From: Nocardioides seonyuensis
GTDB taxonomy: Bacteria; Actinomycetota; Actinomycetes; Propionibacteriales; Nocardioidaceae
Direction of reading: 5' to 3'
Length of the DNA stretch: 64,000 bases
NCBI RefSeq assembly: GCF_004683965.1
Contig: NZ_CP038436.1
Location: 3,100,001-3,164,000 of the forward strand
This document shows positions 13,419-23,122 of this stretch, in pieces. Each line of letters starts with the position of its first letter. Position 1 is the stretch's first letter. The notes under the pieces were generated by a model. It searched no databases. It had not been told where the DNA came from and was given only the letters and a program-made list of their open reading frames with translations. The position numbers were made by a program, and so were the translations under genes.

Positions 13419-16220
13419 TCAGGCGTCGCCACCCTCCTGCGCGATGCCGCTCACGGCCGTGGGGTCGTCGATCCGGTACTTGGCGAAGGCCTCGGTGACC
13501 GCCTCGGGCCGCACCTCGCCCGCGTCGGCGAGGGCCTGGAGCGCCTGGACGACGACTGACTCGGCGTCGATGTTGAAGAAGCGGCGAGCGGCCGGGCGGG
13601 TGTCGGCGAATCCGAACCCGTCGGCGCCGAGGACGCGGTAGTCACCGGGGACCCATCGCGCGATCTGGAGCGGCACGGCCCGCATGAAGTCGCTCACTGC
13701 GACGAAGGGACCCCCGGCCCCGCTGAGCTGCTTGGTCACGAAGGGCTCGCGACCCGGCGACGCGGGGTCGAGCAACCGGTCGCGCTCGGTGTCGATGGCG
13801 TCGCGGGCCAGCTCGTTCCACGAGGTGACCGACCAGAGGTCGGCGCGCACGCCCCAGTCATCGGCGAGCAGCTGCTGGGCCTGCTGGATCCACGGGAAGC
13901 CGACGCCGGAGGCGAGGAGCTGGACACGCGGCCCGTCGCCCTCTCCGTCGGCGTACTTGTAGATGCCCTTGAGCAGGGCGTCGGCGTCGATCCCCTCGGG
14001 CTCGGGCGGCATCGAGATCGGCTCGTTGTAGACCGTGACGTAGAAGATGACGTTCTCGGGCCCGCTGCCGTCAGCGCCTGCGCCGTACATGCGCTCGAGG
14101 CCGGACTGCATGATGTGGGAGACCTCGTGGGCGAACGCGGGGTCGTAGTGGACGACCGCAGGGTTGGTCGCCGCAAGGAGCGGGGAGTGGCCGTCGGCGT
14201 GCTGGAGTCCCTCGCCGGTGAGCGTGGTGCGGCCGGCGGTGGCCCCGATGAGGAAGCCGCGCGCCATCTGGTCGGCCATCGCCCAGATCGAGTCGCCGGT
14301 GCGCTGGAACCCGAACATCGAGTAGAAGATGTAGAACGGGATCATGTGCTCGCCGTGGGTGGAGTACGCCGAGCCTGCCGCGGTGGCCGACGCCAGGGCG
14401 CCCGCCTCGGAGATGCCCTCGTGGAGCATCTGGCCCTCCTCGGACTCGCGCCACTTGAGCAGCAGCTTGCGGTCGACGGACTCGTACTGCTGGCCACCGG
14501 GGTTGTAGATCTTGGCGCTCGGGAACATCGAGTCCATGCCGAAGGTGCGGAACTCGTCGGGAGCGATCGGGACGATGCGCTGGCCGATCTCCGGGTCCTT
14601 CATCCAGTCGCGCAGCAGGCGCACCGCCGCCATGGTGGTGGCGATCTTGTTCTTGCCCGAGCCCTGCTTGAGCTCTGAGTAGACAGCGTCGCCGGGCAGC
14701 TTCAGCGGCTTGCTCCGGTCGACCCGCTTGGGCAGGGAGCCGCCGAGCTGGGCGCGCCGCTCGAGCATGTACTGGATCTCGGGGGAGTCGTCGCCCGGGT
14801 GGAAGAACGGGGCCGTCTTGTTGGACTCGTAGGCGTCGTCGATCTGCTTGTCGCTCATCGGCAGGTAGAGACGGTCGCGGTAGAGCTTGAGGCTCTCGAG
14901 GTTGAGCTTCTTCATCTGGTGCGTGGCGTTCTTGCCGGCCAACGCGTCGATGGTCCAGCCCTTGATGGTGTGGGCGAGGATCACGGTCGGCTGCCCGACG
15001 TGCTTGGTCGCTGCGTCGAACGCGGCGTAGACCTTGCGGTAGTCGTGGCCGCCGCGCGGCAGCTTCTCGATCTGGCGGTCAGACATGTGGGCGACCATCT
15101 CGCGCAGTCGCGGGTCCTGCCCGAAGAAGTGCTCGCGGTTGTAGGCGCCGTCCTCGACGGAGAAGGTCTGGAAGGCGCCGTCGGGGGTGCTGTTCATGGC
15201 GTTGACGAGCACGCCGTCGACGTCCTTGGCCAGGAGCTCGTCCCACTGGCGGCCCCAGATCACCTTGACGACGTTCCAGCCGGCGCCGCGGAAGACGGAC
15301 TCGAGCTCCTGGATGATCTTGCCGTTGCCGCGCACCGGGCCGTCGAGCTGCTGGAGGTTGCAGTTGATGACGAACGTGAGGTTGTCGAGCTCCTCGCGGG
15401 CGGGGAGCGAGATGGCGCCGAGGGACTCCGGCTCGCCCATCTCGCCGTCGCCGAGGAACGCCCACACGTGCTGCTGGCTGGTGTCCTTGATGCCGCGGTT
15501 GTGCATGTACTTGTTGAACCGCGCCTGGTAGATCGAGCTGAGGGCCGTGAGGCCCATGCTGACCGTGGGGAACTCCCAGAAGTCGGGCATCAGGCGCGGG
15601 TGGGGATAGGAGGGGAGCCCCTTGCCCGGGCCGTGCTGGACCTCCTGGCGGAAGTTCAGCATCTGCTCCTCGCTGAGCCGGCCCTCGAGGAAGGCGCGGG
15701 CGTAGATGCCGGGGGAGGCGTGGCCCTGGATGAAGACCTGGTCACCACCGCCCTCGTGGTCCTTGCCGCGGAAGAAGTGGTTGAAGCCGACCTCGTAGAG
15801 GGAGGCAGCCGACTGGTAGGTCGCGATGTGGCCGCCCACCTCGAGCCCGGGTCGGTTGGCGTCGGAGACCATCACCGCGGCGTTCCACCGGATGAAGGCG
15901 CGGATGCGGCGCTCGATGTCCTCGTCGCCGGGGAACCACGGCTCGTGCTCGGGAGGAATGGTGTTGATGTAGTCGGTGGAGCGCAGGGCAGGGACGCCGA
16001 CCTGCTTCTCGCGGGCGCGCTCGAGCAGGCGGAGCATGACGTAGCGCGCCCGGGAGCGACCGCGCTCGTCGATCATCGCCTCGAAGGACTCCAGCCACTC
16101 CTGTGTCTCGGAGGGGTCGATGTCAGGGAGCTGGGTCGGCAGGCCCTCGTGGATCACCGCCCTGGGCGCGTGCTGCGGGCTCGACTCGGGCTTCGTGCTG
16201 GTGTCGACGTCTTCACTCAC
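13419..16220 (-). CDS. aceE: pyruvate dehydrogenase E1 component, homodimeric type
   Basis: Thiamine-diphosphate enzyme of 933 aa that decarboxylates pyruvate for acetyl-CoA formation. The ThDP motif runs from GDGEMGE (257-263) to NCN (286-288). [18 protein letters not shown] near 165-182 and the transketolase-like C-terminal domain are typical of single-chain AceE. Length is close to E. coli AceE (887 aa) plus a short N-terminal extension. The start is GTG at 16220 with only a weak upstream site. It lies upstream of fasR in the same direction, so acetyl-CoA production and fatty-acid synthesis are neighbours, as in mycobacteria. Long open frames on the opposite strand are shadows. Confidence 0.96.
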   Translation of the reverse strand: MSEDVDTSTKPESSPQHAPRAVIHEGLPTQLPDIDPSETQEWLESFEAMIDERGRSRARYVMLRLLERAREKQVGVPALRSTDYINTIPPEHEPWFPGDEDIERRIRAFIRWNAAVMVSDANRPGLEVGGHIATYQSAASLYEVGFNHFFRGKDHEGGGDQVFIQGHASPGIYARAFLEGRLSEEQMLNFRQEVQHGPGKGLPSYPHPRLMPDFWEFPTVSMGLTALSSIYQARFNKYMHNRGIKDTSQQHVWAFLGDGEMGEPESLGAISLPAREELDNLTFVINCNLQQLDGPVRGNGKIIQELESVFRGAGWNVVKVIWGRQWDELLAKDVDGVLVNAMNSTPDGAFQTFSVEDGAYNREHFFGQDPRLREMVAHMSDRQIEKLPRGGHDYRKVYAAFDAATKHVGQPTVILAHTIKGWTIDALAGKNATHQMKKLNLESLKLYRDRLYLPMSDKQIDDAYESNKTAPFFHPGDDSPEIQYMLERRAQLGGSLPKRVDRSKPLKLPGDAVYSELKQGSGKNKIATTMAAVRLLRDWMKDPEIGQRIVPIAPDEFRTFGMDSMFPSAKIYNPGGQQYESVDRKLLLKWRESEEGQMLHEGISEAGALASATAAGSAYSTHGEHMIPFYIFYSMFGFQRTGDSIWAMADQMARGFLIGATAGRTTLTGEGLQHADGHSPLLAATNPAVVHYDPAFAHEVSHIMQSGLERMYGAGADGSGPENVIFYVTVYNEPISMPPEPEGIDADALLKGIYKYADGEGDGPRVQLLASGVGFPWIQQAQQLLADDWGVRADLWSVTSWNELARDAIDTERDRLLDPASPGREPFVTKQLSGAGGPFVAVSDFMRAVPLQIARWVPGDYRVLGADGFGFADTRPAARRFFNIDAESVVVQALQALADAGEVRPEAVTEAFAKYRIDDPTAVSGIAQEGGDA

Positions 16221-16413
16221 GCCTTCATCGTTGCATGGTGCGACGAGCCGCGAAATCTACCCGCGAGTACGCCGATGCAGGCGGCCGTGCCGCCCGTGGG
16301 ACGGGACAGGGTTGCGTCAGTGCCTCAACTCCGGTGGACTACACCCCACTCCGCGCGAGCGGGGACGTGCAATCAGCACGGTGACGAGAGAAATCTACGA
16401 ACGGAGGCGTGGC

Positions 16414-16839
16414 GTGAGCTCGACGGTGGGTGGCGGAGCCGCCCCGGCAGCAGGTGCCGCAGCGCGCCTGGGCTTCAAGCCCGGGATGGTGATTCAAGAG
16501 CTCGGCTGGGAGGACGACACCGACGACGAGCTCAGGGTCGCCATCGAGGACGCGATCGACGCGGACATGGTGGACGGTGACTACGGCAACGTCGTGGACG
16601 CCGTCGTGCTGTGGTGGCGCGCCGGCGACGGCGACCTGGTCGACGGTCTGGTGGACTCCTTGACGGACCTCGTCGCAGGTGGCTCCATCTGGCTGTTCAC
16701 GCCCAAGGTGGGTCGGCCCAACACGGTGGATCCTGCGGACGTGGCGGAGGCGGCTCCGATCGCGGGTCTCTCCACGACGACCACGATCGCGGTCTCGGCG
16801 GACTGGTCCGCCACCAAGCTGGTCGCCCCCAAGCACTGA
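16414..16839 (+). CDS. DUF3052 family protein
   Basis: Protein of 141 aa resembling DUF3052, an actinobacterial family next to aceE (Rv2239c in M. tuberculosis). Visible are the KPGMVIQELGWEDDTDDELR segment, an acidic middle and a Rossmann-like end with SIWLFTPKVGRP and STTTTIAVSADWSATKLV. Starting at GTG 16414 gives GGAGG 6 nt upstream; GTG at 16381 is an in-frame alternative. It is divergent from aceE across a 193-nt gap that holds no other gene. Function is unknown. Confidence 0.88.
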   Translation: MSSTVGGGAAPAAGAAARLGFKPGMVIQELGWEDDTDDELRVAIEDAIDADMVDGDYGNVVDAVVLWWRAGDGDLVDGLVDSLTDLVAGGSIWLFTPKVGRPNTVDPADVAEAAPIAGLSTTTTIAVSADWSATKLVAPKH

Positions 16840-16909
16840 GATCCGGAGCAGCCACACCGCAACCCGGGTACGGTGGGCCAACTTTTCACGTTGCAGGAGG
16901 CACCACCCG

Positions 16910-18535
16910 ATGAGCAAGCACACTGCCGATTCCAAGTCCGAGAGCGCGCCGAGCCCGGTCTCGGTCTTCCGCAAGGCCGGCGTCGTCCGGCCCTTCGGTC
17001 CGGTGACACTGCTGAAGCTCGGCCGCGCCGTGGCCGGCAACGGCCTCGGGCTCGCCGGGACCTGGGGTGCGGCCGTCGCGCGGTTCCCCAAGCGCGTCGC
17101 GGTGATCGACGACCGGGGGTCCCTGACCTACCGCGAGCTCGACGAGCGCAGCAACGCGCTGGCTGACTCGCTGGCGCGCGAAGGCATCGGCGAGGGCGAC
17201 GGTGTGGCGCTCATGGCCCGCAACCACAGCGGATTCATCGTGGCGGCGGTCGCCGTCACCAAGCTCGGCGCCCATGCCCTGCTCATCAACACCTCGTTCT
17301 CGGGCCGCCAGCTCAAGGAGGTCTGCGAGCGCGAGGGCGCGAAGATGATGATCCTCGACGAGGAGTTCTCCGAGCTCGTCGACCGCTCGGGATTCAAGGT
17401 TCCCCGGATGCTGGCGTGGGTCGAGGGGACGAGCGCGCCGACCGGCGTCGACACCATCGAGCACGCCATCGACAGGGGCTCGCGCAGCAAGCGGCGCGCT
17501 CCCAAGGAGATGGGCAAGCTCGTCATCCTCACCTCCGGGACCACCGGCACGCCCAAGGGCGCCGCCCGCGGCGCCGCCCACATCGACGTACCTGTCGGTC
17601 TCCTCGAGCGGGTGCCCTACAAGTCCGGGTGGAGGGTCCACGACGCCGCGCCGCTCTTCCACTTCTGGGGCCTGAGCCAGTTCCTCATCATCCTGCTGAT
17701 GGGCAACACCGCGGTGCTGACCCGTCGTTTCGAGGCGAAGTCCTTCCTCGACGTGCTCAAGCACCACGAGTGCGACGCCGCCATCGTCATCCCCGTGATG
17801 CTCACGCGGGCGCTGTCGCTGCCCAAGGAGACGCTCGACTCCTACGACCTCCCGCACCTGAAGGTCGTCGCCGCCTCCGGGTCCTCGCTCCCCGGCGAGC
17901 TCGCGACCGCGTGGATGGACGCCTTCGGCGACAACCTCTACAACATCTACGGCTCCACCGAGGTGTCCCTGGTGAGCATCGCGACCCCGGAGGACATGCG
18001 GGCGCACCCGCACACGTCGGGCCGCCCCGCGGCCACCACCACGGTCAAGCTCCTCGACGAGCTCGGCAAGGAGGTGCCGGCCGGGACGACGGGACGCATC
18101 TTCGCCGGCAACTCGATGCTCTTCGACGGCTACACCGGCGGTGGCAACAAGGAGGTCATCGACGGCCTCATGAGCACCGGAGACGTGGGCTACCTCGACG
18201 ACGAGGGTCGCCTGGTGATCGAGGGGCGCGACGACGAGATGATCGTCTCCGGGGGAGAGAACGTCTTCCCCAAGGAGGTGGAGGACTGCCTGGTGAACCA
18301 CCCGGCAGTCGCCGAGGCTGCGTGCGTCGGTGTGGATGACCCCGAGTTCGGCACGCGCCTGCGCGCCTTCGTCTCCGTCTACGGACCGGTGTCCGAGGCA
18401 GACCTCAAGGACCACGTGAAGGCCCACCTCGCCCGGTTCAAGGTCCCGCGCGAGGTGGTCTTCCTCGAGGAGATCCCGCGCAACGCCACCGGCAAGATCC
18501 TCAAGCGGGAGCTCGCCGAGTGGCAGGAAGCGTGA
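16910..18535 (+). CDS. acyl-CoA synthetase (AMP-forming)
   Basis: ANL-superfamily ligase of 541 aa that activates a carboxylic acid through an acyl-adenylate to its CoA ester. Motifs are complete: P-loop LTSGTTGTPKGAARG near 203-217, YGSTEVS (motif A5), STGDVGYLDDEGRL and the C-terminal catalytic lysine in PRNATGKILKREL. GCAGGAGG precedes the ATG by 9 nt. The substrate cannot be read. Its stop overlaps the ahpE GTG start (GTGA). In M. tuberculosis the DUF3052 gene and ahpE sit next to each other without such a gene, so this one appears to be an insertion into a conserved block. Confidence 0.92.
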   Translation: MSKHTADSKSESAPSPVSVFRKAGVVRPFGPVTLLKLGRAVAGNGLGLAGTWGAAVARFPKRVAVIDDRGSLTYRELDERSNALADSLAREGIGEGDGVALMARNHSGFIVAAVAVTKLGAHALLINTSFSGRQLKEVCEREGAKMMILDEEFSELVDRSGFKVPRMLAWVEGTSAPTGVDTIEHAIDRGSRSKRRAPKEMGKLVILTSGTTGTPKGAARGAAHIDVPVGLLERVPYKSGWRVHDAAPLFHFWGLSQFLIILLMGNTAVLTRRFEAKSFLDVLKHHECDAAIVIPVMLTRALSLPKETLDSYDLPHLKVVAASGSSLPGELATAWMDAFGDNLYNIYGSTEVSLVSIATPEDMRAHPHTSGRPAATTTVKLLDELGKEVPAGTTGRIFAGNSMLFDGYTGGGNKEVIDGLMSTGDVGYLDDEGRLVIEGRDDEMIVSGGENVFPKEVEDCLVNHPAVAEAACVGVDDPEFGTRLRAFVSVYGPVSEADLKDHVKAHLARFKVPREVVFLEEIPRNATGKILKRELAEWQEA

Positions 18536-19002
18536 CCGGGGCCGGTCTCGAGCTCGGCGGACCGGCACCCGACTTCACCCTGCGCGACCAGTTCGGGCAG
18601 GACGTCACACTGAGCTCGTTCGCAGGTCGCAAGGCCGTGGTGATCCTGTTCTACCCCTACGCGTTCTCCGGGGTGTGCACAGGCGAGCTGGCGGGCGTGC
18701 GCGACCGGCTCGACGAGTTCTTGACCTTCGACACCGAGGTGCTCGCGATCTCGTGCGACCCGGTCTACTCGTTGCGCGCGTTCGCGGACGCCGAGGGACT
18801 CAACTTCCCTCTCCTCTCGGACTTCTGGCCCCATGGAGAGGTCTCCTCGCGCTACGAGGTGTTCGACGAGGTGAAGGGGCGGCCGCGGCGTTCGTCGTAC
18901 GTCGTCGACCTCGACGGCAATCTCCGCTGGGCGGTGCACAACGCCAACCCCGAGGGCCGTGACCTGGACGAGCACCTCGTCCAGCTCGGCAAAGTGGTCT
19001 AG
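18532..19002 (+). CDS. ahpE: AhpE-type peroxiredoxin
   Basis: Thiol peroxidase of 156 aa that would reduce hydroperoxides. The peroxidatic cysteine is Cys49 in FSGVCTGEL, matching the P-x-x-x-(T/S)-x-x-C motif (YPYAFSGVC). A second cysteine, Cys75 (AISCDP), is present; mycobacterial AhpE is described as one-cysteine, so the resolving mechanism is unclear here. The GTG at 18532 overlaps the previous stop; GTG at 18520 would add four residues. A strong terminator follows at 19075. Located as in the aceE-DUF3052-ahpE block of mycobacteria. Confidence 0.9.
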   Translation: MTGAGLELGGPAPDFTLRDQFGQDVTLSSFAGRKAVVILFYPYAFSGVCTGELAGVRDRLDEFLTFDTEVLAISCDPVYSLRAFADAEGLNFPLLSDFWPHGEVSSRYEVFDEVKGRPRRSSYVVDLDGNLRWAVHNANPEGRDLDEHLVQLGKVV

Positions 19003-19074
19003 ACCAATCGAAAGTTCTCGGCGATTTTGGTTGAAGTGATGACGACCTTGGACCGGTCGCGTAATCTCGTGGTT

Positions 19075-19120
19075 GTCGAGCTGCTGGTGACCCGAGACGC
19101 CAGCAGCTCGACTTCATTTT
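19075..19120 (+). terminator. rho-independent terminator after ahpE
   Basis: Perfect 13-bp stem GTCGAGCTGCTGG / CCAGCAGCTCGAC with a 12-nt loop, followed directly by TTCATTTT. It closes the DUF3052-acs-ahpE operon and insulates the tRNA gene that follows. Confidence 0.88.
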
Positions 19121-19144
19121 GTCCGATGTAGGGTGATGCGCCGC

Positions 19145-19216
19145 GCGTCGGTAGCTCAGCGGTAGAGCACTCGGTTTACACCCGAGCGGTCGGCGGTTCG
19201 AAACCGTCCCGACGCA
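19145..19216 (+). tRNA. tRNA-Val (anticodon TAC)
   Basis: Cloverleaf of 72 nt. Acceptor stem GCGTCGG pairs with CCGACGC; D-arm AGCTCAGCGGTAGAGC; anticodon arm CTCGG-TTTACAC-CCGAG with anticodon TAC (valine, GTA codons); T-arm GGCGGTTCGAAACCGTC is standard. The 3' CCA is not encoded exactly (ACCCA follows), as is common in actinobacteria. Confidence 0.95.
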
Positions 19217-19241
19217 CCCAGCACGTCTCGGATCGGCCTTC

Positions 19242-19278
19242 ATGAGAGGCCTCTCATCGGCGCCTCACGGGCCCCTCA
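19242..19278 (+). promoter_or_regulatory. complex operator, copy 1 (palindrome plus phased CTCA)
   Basis: Perfect 16-bp palindrome ATGAGAGGCCTCTCAT at 19242-19257. CTCA occurs at 19253, 19264 and 19275, exactly 11 bp apart, all on the strand of the downstream gene. The same design, with the same palindrome core, occurs at 23123-23160 before the acidic-protein/histidine-kinase operon. Repeats phased at one helical turn are usual for OmpR/PhoB-family response regulators, so binding by the regulator at 20601-21275 is inferred. It lies 26 nt after the tRNA and 63 nt before the Asp-rich gene. Confidence 0.6.
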
Positions 19279-19340
19279 CGCCGGCGGAGCAACGTAGTCC
19301 TCGTCCACCGGGCCAGCCGGCCCCGACGAGAGGAACTGCC

Positions 19341-19715
19341 ATGAGAAAGCTCATCCCCACTGCTCTGCTCGGCGTTGCGAGCGCGACAGTCATCGGCCTG
19401 ATCGGCATGCAGGCCCCCACGGTCCAGGCGGCTGATGACGCCGTCAAGCGGGAGGAGGACCAGGTCGAGCTCGTGCTCGTGGCCGACGACGATGACGACG
19501 ACACCAACGACGACGACACGGACACCCGCACCGGCCAGTCGCGGGAGAGCAACGACAACACCAACTCGCGCTACTCCAAGGTTAGCCGCGACAAGGACCG
19601 CAGCCGTGGCGACAAGACCCGCGACTGGACCCGCGACGGCAAGACCGACAAGAAGAAGCGCGACTGGTCGGCGAACTCGACGAACGACCGCAGCCGCAAC
19701 GACACCCGCGGCTGA
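19341..19715 (+). CDS. exported Asp-rich low-complexity protein
   Basis: Protein of 124 aa. Residues 1-31 form a Sec signal peptide (MRKLIP, then a hydrophobic core to VQAAD). The mature part has a run of aspartates near 49-61 (ADDDDDDTNDDDTDT region) followed by a 60-residue tail rich in Arg, Lys, Asp, Ser and Asn with no predicted fold. GAGAGGAA precedes the ATG. The frame upstream to 19242 runs through the operator and is not coding. It is followed after 2 nt by the kinase gene, so they are probably one transcript. No family recognised. The acidic run might bind divalent cations; that is inference. Confidence 0.82.
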   Translation: MRKLIPTALLGVASATVIGLIGMQAPTVQAADDAVKREEDQVELVLVADDDDDDTNDDDTDTRTGQSRESNDNTNSRYSKVSRDKDRSRGDKTRDWTRDGKTDKKKRDWSANSTNDRSRNDTRG

Positions 19716-19717
19716 CC

Positions 19718-20614
19718 ATGACCATGACGGAGACCAGGCAGCGGGCCGACTCGTGGGGCTTCACCGAGGGTGACGCCCTCACGCCGGACCTCACCGGGCT
19801 GCGCAGGCTGGGGGGCGGTGCGTCGTACGAGGCGTGGCTGGCCTTCGACGAAGTGACCTACTCGTCCGTCGTGGTGAAGCTGCTGCGCCCGAACCAGCTG
19901 GACTCCTCCTCCTCGCGGCGCGGACTGCGCCGCGAGGTGGAGGCGCTGGCGAGGGTGAACCACCCCGTCGTCGTACGCGGCCTGCGCCACGACGACGACG
20001 GGCCGCGGCCACACGTCGTGCTCGAGCACATCGAGGGGCCCAGGCTCTCGACGTTGATCCGACGCTACGGTCCGCTGCAGGAGCAGCAGTACCTTCCGCT
20101 GGCCATCGACGTGGCCTCGGCGCTGCACTACCTGCGCCACGTCGGGTGGACGCACCTCGACATCAAGCCCAGCAACGTCATCATGGGCTCGCCGGCGCGC
20201 CTCATCGACCTGTCGGTGGCGCGCCCCGAGGGCGACGCCCGCAACCTGCGCCACCCGATCGGCACAGATGCCTACATGTCGCCGGAGCAGTGCGACCCGG
20301 GGGAGACCAACCCGCCCACCCACGCCAGTGACGTGTGGGGCCTGGGGGCCACCCTGTTCGAGGCGGTCTCCGGGGAGCGCGCGTTCCGGAACGGCGACCC
20401 CGACGCCGACGCTCTGGTCGATCGGTTCCCGCAGGTGGCCGAGGAACCGGCCGCGCTGCCGGCCGGAGTGCCCGGAGAGGTCGTCGAGGTGATCACGGCG
20501 TCGCTGCAGCGCGACCCCGCGCGGCGCCCCCTGCCGCACGAGGTCGTCGACGCCCTCGAGCCCGTGCTGGCCCGCCAGCCCCGCGGCTCGCTCGCGGGAT
20601 TCAAGGTGCGGTGA
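19718..20614 (+). CDS. cytosolic Ser/Thr protein kinase with atypical DFG
   Basis: Protein of 298 aa consisting almost only of a Hanks-type kinase domain, without the membrane anchor or PASTA repeats of PknB. Seen: glycine loop GGGASYEAW (32-40), ATP lysine Lys54, alpha-C Glu73, catalytic loop HLDIKPSNV (146-154; Arg of HRD replaced by Leu), metal-binding Asp164 in DLS instead of DFG, and MSPEQ for the APE region. The Asp residues needed for catalysis are kept, so activity is plausible. The last 14 nt overlap the convergent response-regulator gene. ATG at 19724 is an alternative start. Probably co-transcribed with the Asp-rich protein gene. Confidence 0.88.
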   Translation: MTMTETRQRADSWGFTEGDALTPDLTGLRRLGGGASYEAWLAFDEVTYSSVVVKLLRPNQLDSSSSRRGLRREVEALARVNHPVVVRGLRHDDDGPRPHVVLEHIEGPRLSTLIRRYGPLQEQQYLPLAIDVASALHYLRHVGWTHLDIKPSNVIMGSPARLIDLSVARPEGDARNLRHPIGTDAYMSPEQCDPGETNPPTHASDVWGLGATLFEAVSGERAFRNGDPDADALVDRFPQVAEEPAALPAGVPGEVVEVITASLQRDPARRPLPHEVVDALEPVLARQPRGSLAGFKVR

Positions 20615-21275
20615 AGCGGTAGCCGACCCCACGGACGGTGGTGATCGCGTTGCCTCCCAGCTTGCGGCGCAGGTAGCCGACGTAGACGTCCACCACGTTG
20701 GACCCGGGGTCGAAGTCGTAGCCCCACACGTGGTCAAGCAGCTGCTCGCGGGTGAGGACCTGACCGGGGTTGAGCATGAAGATCTCGGCCAGGGCGAACT
20801 CGCGGGCTGAGAGCTCGAGGTCGCGTCCGTCGACCTGGGCGACGCGGGTGCGCCGGTCGAGCCGGACACCGCCGACGCTCAGCGTGTCCTCGAAGGCGCC
20901 GCCGGGGCCGTCGCCGGCCTGGCGCAGGCGCAGCCGCACGCGGGCGAGCAGCTCGGCGAAGCGGAAGGGCTTGGCCATGTAGTCGTCGGCCCCGCCGTCC
21001 AGGGCCGAGACCGTGTCGCCGACCGAGTCGCGGGCGGTGAGCACGATGACCGGCATGCGGCTGCCCTGGGCTCGCAGCAGGTCGAGGACCTCGAAGCCGT
21101 CCAGCCCGGGCAGGCCGATGTCGAGGACCATCAGGTCGTAGCGGCCGGAGAGTGCCTCGTCGAGGCCCGCCTGCCCGTCGCCCACGACCGTGGGCTGGTG
21201 GCCCTCGGCCTTGAGCCCCTTGGCGACGAAGGACGCGATGCGTGCCTCGTCCTCGACGATCAGGATCTGGGCCAC
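20601..21275 (-). CDS. OmpR-family response regulator (MprA-like)
   Basis: Protein of 224 aa. Receiver domain 1-115 with phospho-acceptor Asp52 in MVLDIGLPG, conserved Thr80 and Lys102. The C-terminal winged helix (about 128-222) ends [13 protein letters not shown]...[10 protein letters not shown], typical of OmpR/PhoB regulators. Its ATG lies inside the end of the kinase gene (16-nt overlap), so the pair is translationally linked. Likely targets are the two similar operators at 19242 and 23123; this is inference from phasing and position. Confidence 0.95.
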   Translation of the reverse strand: MAQILIVEDEARIASFVAKGLKAEGHQPTVVGDGQAGLDEALSGRYDLMVLDIGLPGLDGFEVLDLLRAQGSRMPVIVLTARDSVGDTVSALDGGADDYMAKPFRFAELLARVRLRLRQAGDGPGGAFEDTLSVGGVRLDRRTRVAQVDGRDLELSAREFALAEIFMLNPGQVLTREQLLDHVWGYDFDPGSNVVDVYVGYLRRKLGGNAITTVRGVGYRFTAP

Positions 21276-22738
21276 GTCTGCTCACCCCTCCGTGGGACTC
21301 GGATCTCGACGTGGACCCCGGGTGACGGCCGGGCGTCCTCGATGCGTACACCACCGCCGTGCGCGTCGGCAATCGCTGCCACGATGCTGAGGCCGAGACC
21401 GAAGCCCTCGTCGCCGGAGCGGACGCGGCTGCGAGCGAAGCGCTCGAGCACCGCCTCGCGGTCGGCGGGCGGGATGCCGTCGCCGCTGTCACGCACCCAC
21501 AGGCGTACGACGTCGGCCTCGACCGCCGACCCGACGGCCACCGTGTCGCCGACGTCGGTGTGCTTCACGGCGTTGTCCGCCAGCTGCAGCATCGCCTGGG
21601 TGATGCGCTGCTGGTCGAGGCTGACGGTCTCGCGAGGGGCCTCGTCGAGGACCCACTCGCGGTCGCCGAGCGCGCGGGCCTTGGCCAGGACCGTCTCGGT
21701 GAGGTCGGCCAGGTCGACCTCCTCGAGGGTGACGAAGTCTGGTCGCCGGCTCTTGGCCAGCAGGATCAGGTCACCGACGAGACGCCCCATCCGGTCGACC
21801 TCCTCCAGGAGCAGCTCGCGGGTGGCTGCCACGTCTGCGGTGTCGGTCGGGTCGACGAGCTCCAGGTGGCCGCGGAGCACCGTGAGCGGCGTCTTGAGCT
21901 CGTGCCCCGCGTCGTCGAGGAACTGCCGCTGCCCGACGAAGGCCGACTCCAGCCGGTCGAGCATCCCGTTGATGGTCCTCGTGAGAGCGGTGATGTCGTC
22001 GTTGCCGCTCTCGGGGATGCGGCGGTCGAGACCCGTCTCGGTGATCTCCTCCGCCGTCTCGCGCAGGCGCCGTAGGGGAGCCAGCAACCGACCGGACTGG
22101 AAGGCCGCGATCAGGGCGATGAGCAGGACGCTCACGAAGGCCACCACCGCGTAGGTCGTCATCGTGCGGTTGAGCTCCTCGTGCTCGTCGTCGAGGAACG
22201 TGACCAGGGCCAGTGCCCCGGAGTCGGTCGTGCGACCCGCCGCGTCCTGGGTCTGCATGGGCACCACGGTGAGCCAGATCTCGCCGTACCGGTCGTGCTG
22301 CAGCGTGCCGAACCCGCCGTCCTCGATGAGGCGCTCCAGCTCGGAGCGGTAGGCCGGGTCCTCCAGGACGTCCTCCCCGTGGCGGTTGCGGGTGCGGAGG
22401 GTCGCGTCACCCTCGGCGTAGCCCACGAGCATCTCGTCGTCGTCGGGGACGTTGCGGCTCAAGAAGACCTCCAGGAGCCGCTGGACGTCCCGGAAACGCT
22501 CGCCGGTGAGGGGGTCGTGGCTCAGCTCTCGCAGCTCCGCGACCTCCTGCTCGATCTGGGCGCGCGCACGCTGGTCGATCCGGTCGGACTCGAGGGCGTA
22601 GACGACGACCCCTGCCCCCAGCATCGCCAAGGACGTGAGCACCATGATCGTGACCACGATGCGCGTCCGCACCGACCGGAGCCACTGCGGTCGCGGCCGC
22701 TGCCCGGCTGCGGGCGCGGCCGGGCGCTGGGACGTCAC
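21260..22738 (-). CDS. membrane sensor histidine kinase (MprB-like)
   Basis: Protein of 492 aa from GTG 22738. Two transmembrane segments near residues 26-48 and 195-214 enclose an extracytoplasmic sensor of about 145 residues, acidic and without a family I recognise. HAMP region follows, then the phospho-acceptor His279 in DDAGHELKTPLTVLRGH, N-box QLADNAVKHT, G1 RDSGDGIP and G2 GFGLGLS. GTG 22738 starts one base after the stop of the upstream acidic-protein gene; an ATG at 22786 would add 16 residues but overlap that gene by 47 nt. Neither start has a clear SD, so coupling is likely. Confidence 0.94.
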   Translation of the reverse strand: MTSQRPAAPAAGQRPRPQWLRSVRTRIVVTIMVLTSLAMLGAGVVVYALESDRIDQRARAQIEQEVAELRELSHDPLTGERFRDVQRLLEVFLSRNVPDDDEMLVGYAEGDATLRTRNRHGEDVLEDPAYRSELERLIEDGGFGTLQHDRYGEIWLTVVPMQTQDAAGRTTDSGALALVTFLDDEHEELNRTMTTYAVVAFVSVLLIALIAAFQSGRLLAPLRRLRETAEEITETGLDRRIPESGNDDITALTRTINGMLDRLESAFVGQRQFLDDAGHELKTPLTVLRGHLELVDPTDTADVAATRELLLEEVDRMGRLVGDLILLAKSRRPDFVTLEEVDLADLTETVLAKARALGDREWVLDEAPRETVSLDQQRITQAMLQLADNAVKHTDVGDTVAVGSAVEADVVRLWVRDSGDGIPPADREAVLERFARSRVRSGDEGFGLGLSIVAAIADAHGGGVRIEDARPSPGVHVEIRVPRRGEQTWPRS

Positions 22739-22739
22739 G

Positions 22740-23099
22740 TCAGTCGTCGTCGTCCCGGCTGTCGTCACCCCGGTCCTCACGGTCATCTTCTCGATCGTCG
22801 ACCTCGGTGGGCTCGGGGATCACGACCCGGACGTCGTCATCCTCGTCGTCATCATCCTCCACCTCAGGAGAGGCCTCGCGCGTCGCCTCAGGCGTCGGCT
22901 CGGCCGGCTTCCCCCGTCGAGGCCCGTCCTGGCGCCGCTCGCCCCGCTCGCTTGGAACAGCCTGCTCGGCCTCGTCCTGCAGGACGATCGGCGCGAGCTG
23001 CGTCGGGGCGGCCGGGCTCTCCGCGAGCACACCGGCGGCGTAGGCCCCCGCGATGACGAGGACGCCCAGGGGGACGAGGAGGAGCTTCCAGAAGGGCAT
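22740..23099 (-). CDS. membrane-anchored acidic low-complexity protein
   Basis: Protein of 119 aa. Residues 1-28 begin MPFWKLLLVPLGVLVIAGAY, a signal anchor or signal peptide. The rest is low complexity: a linker rich in Glu, Arg and Pro, then Glu/Asp runs (EVEDDDDEDDD near 84-94) and a C-terminus of DDRED/DDD repeats. It is the first gene of the operon leading to the histidine kinase and response regulator, and has operator copy 2 upstream. It resembles the exported Asp-rich protein at 19341 in composition, not in alignable sequence. ATG 23099 is chosen because translation from 23249 would pass through the operator. No family recognised; a ligand or metal-presenting partner of the sensor is a guess. 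Confidence 0.75.
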   Translation of the reverse strand: MPFWKLLLVPLGVLVIAGAYAAGVLAESPAAPTQLAPIVLQDEAEQAVPSERGERRQDGPRRGKPAEPTPEATREASPEVEDDDDEDDDVRVVIPEPTEVDDREDDREDRGDDSRDDDD

Positions 23100-23122
23100 G
23101 GGGACATGATCCTGCCCGATGG

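Noticed and set aside
14799..16580. 593-codon open frame opposite aceE
   Set aside because: Shadow frame of a high-GC gene; aceE is unmistakable on the other strand.
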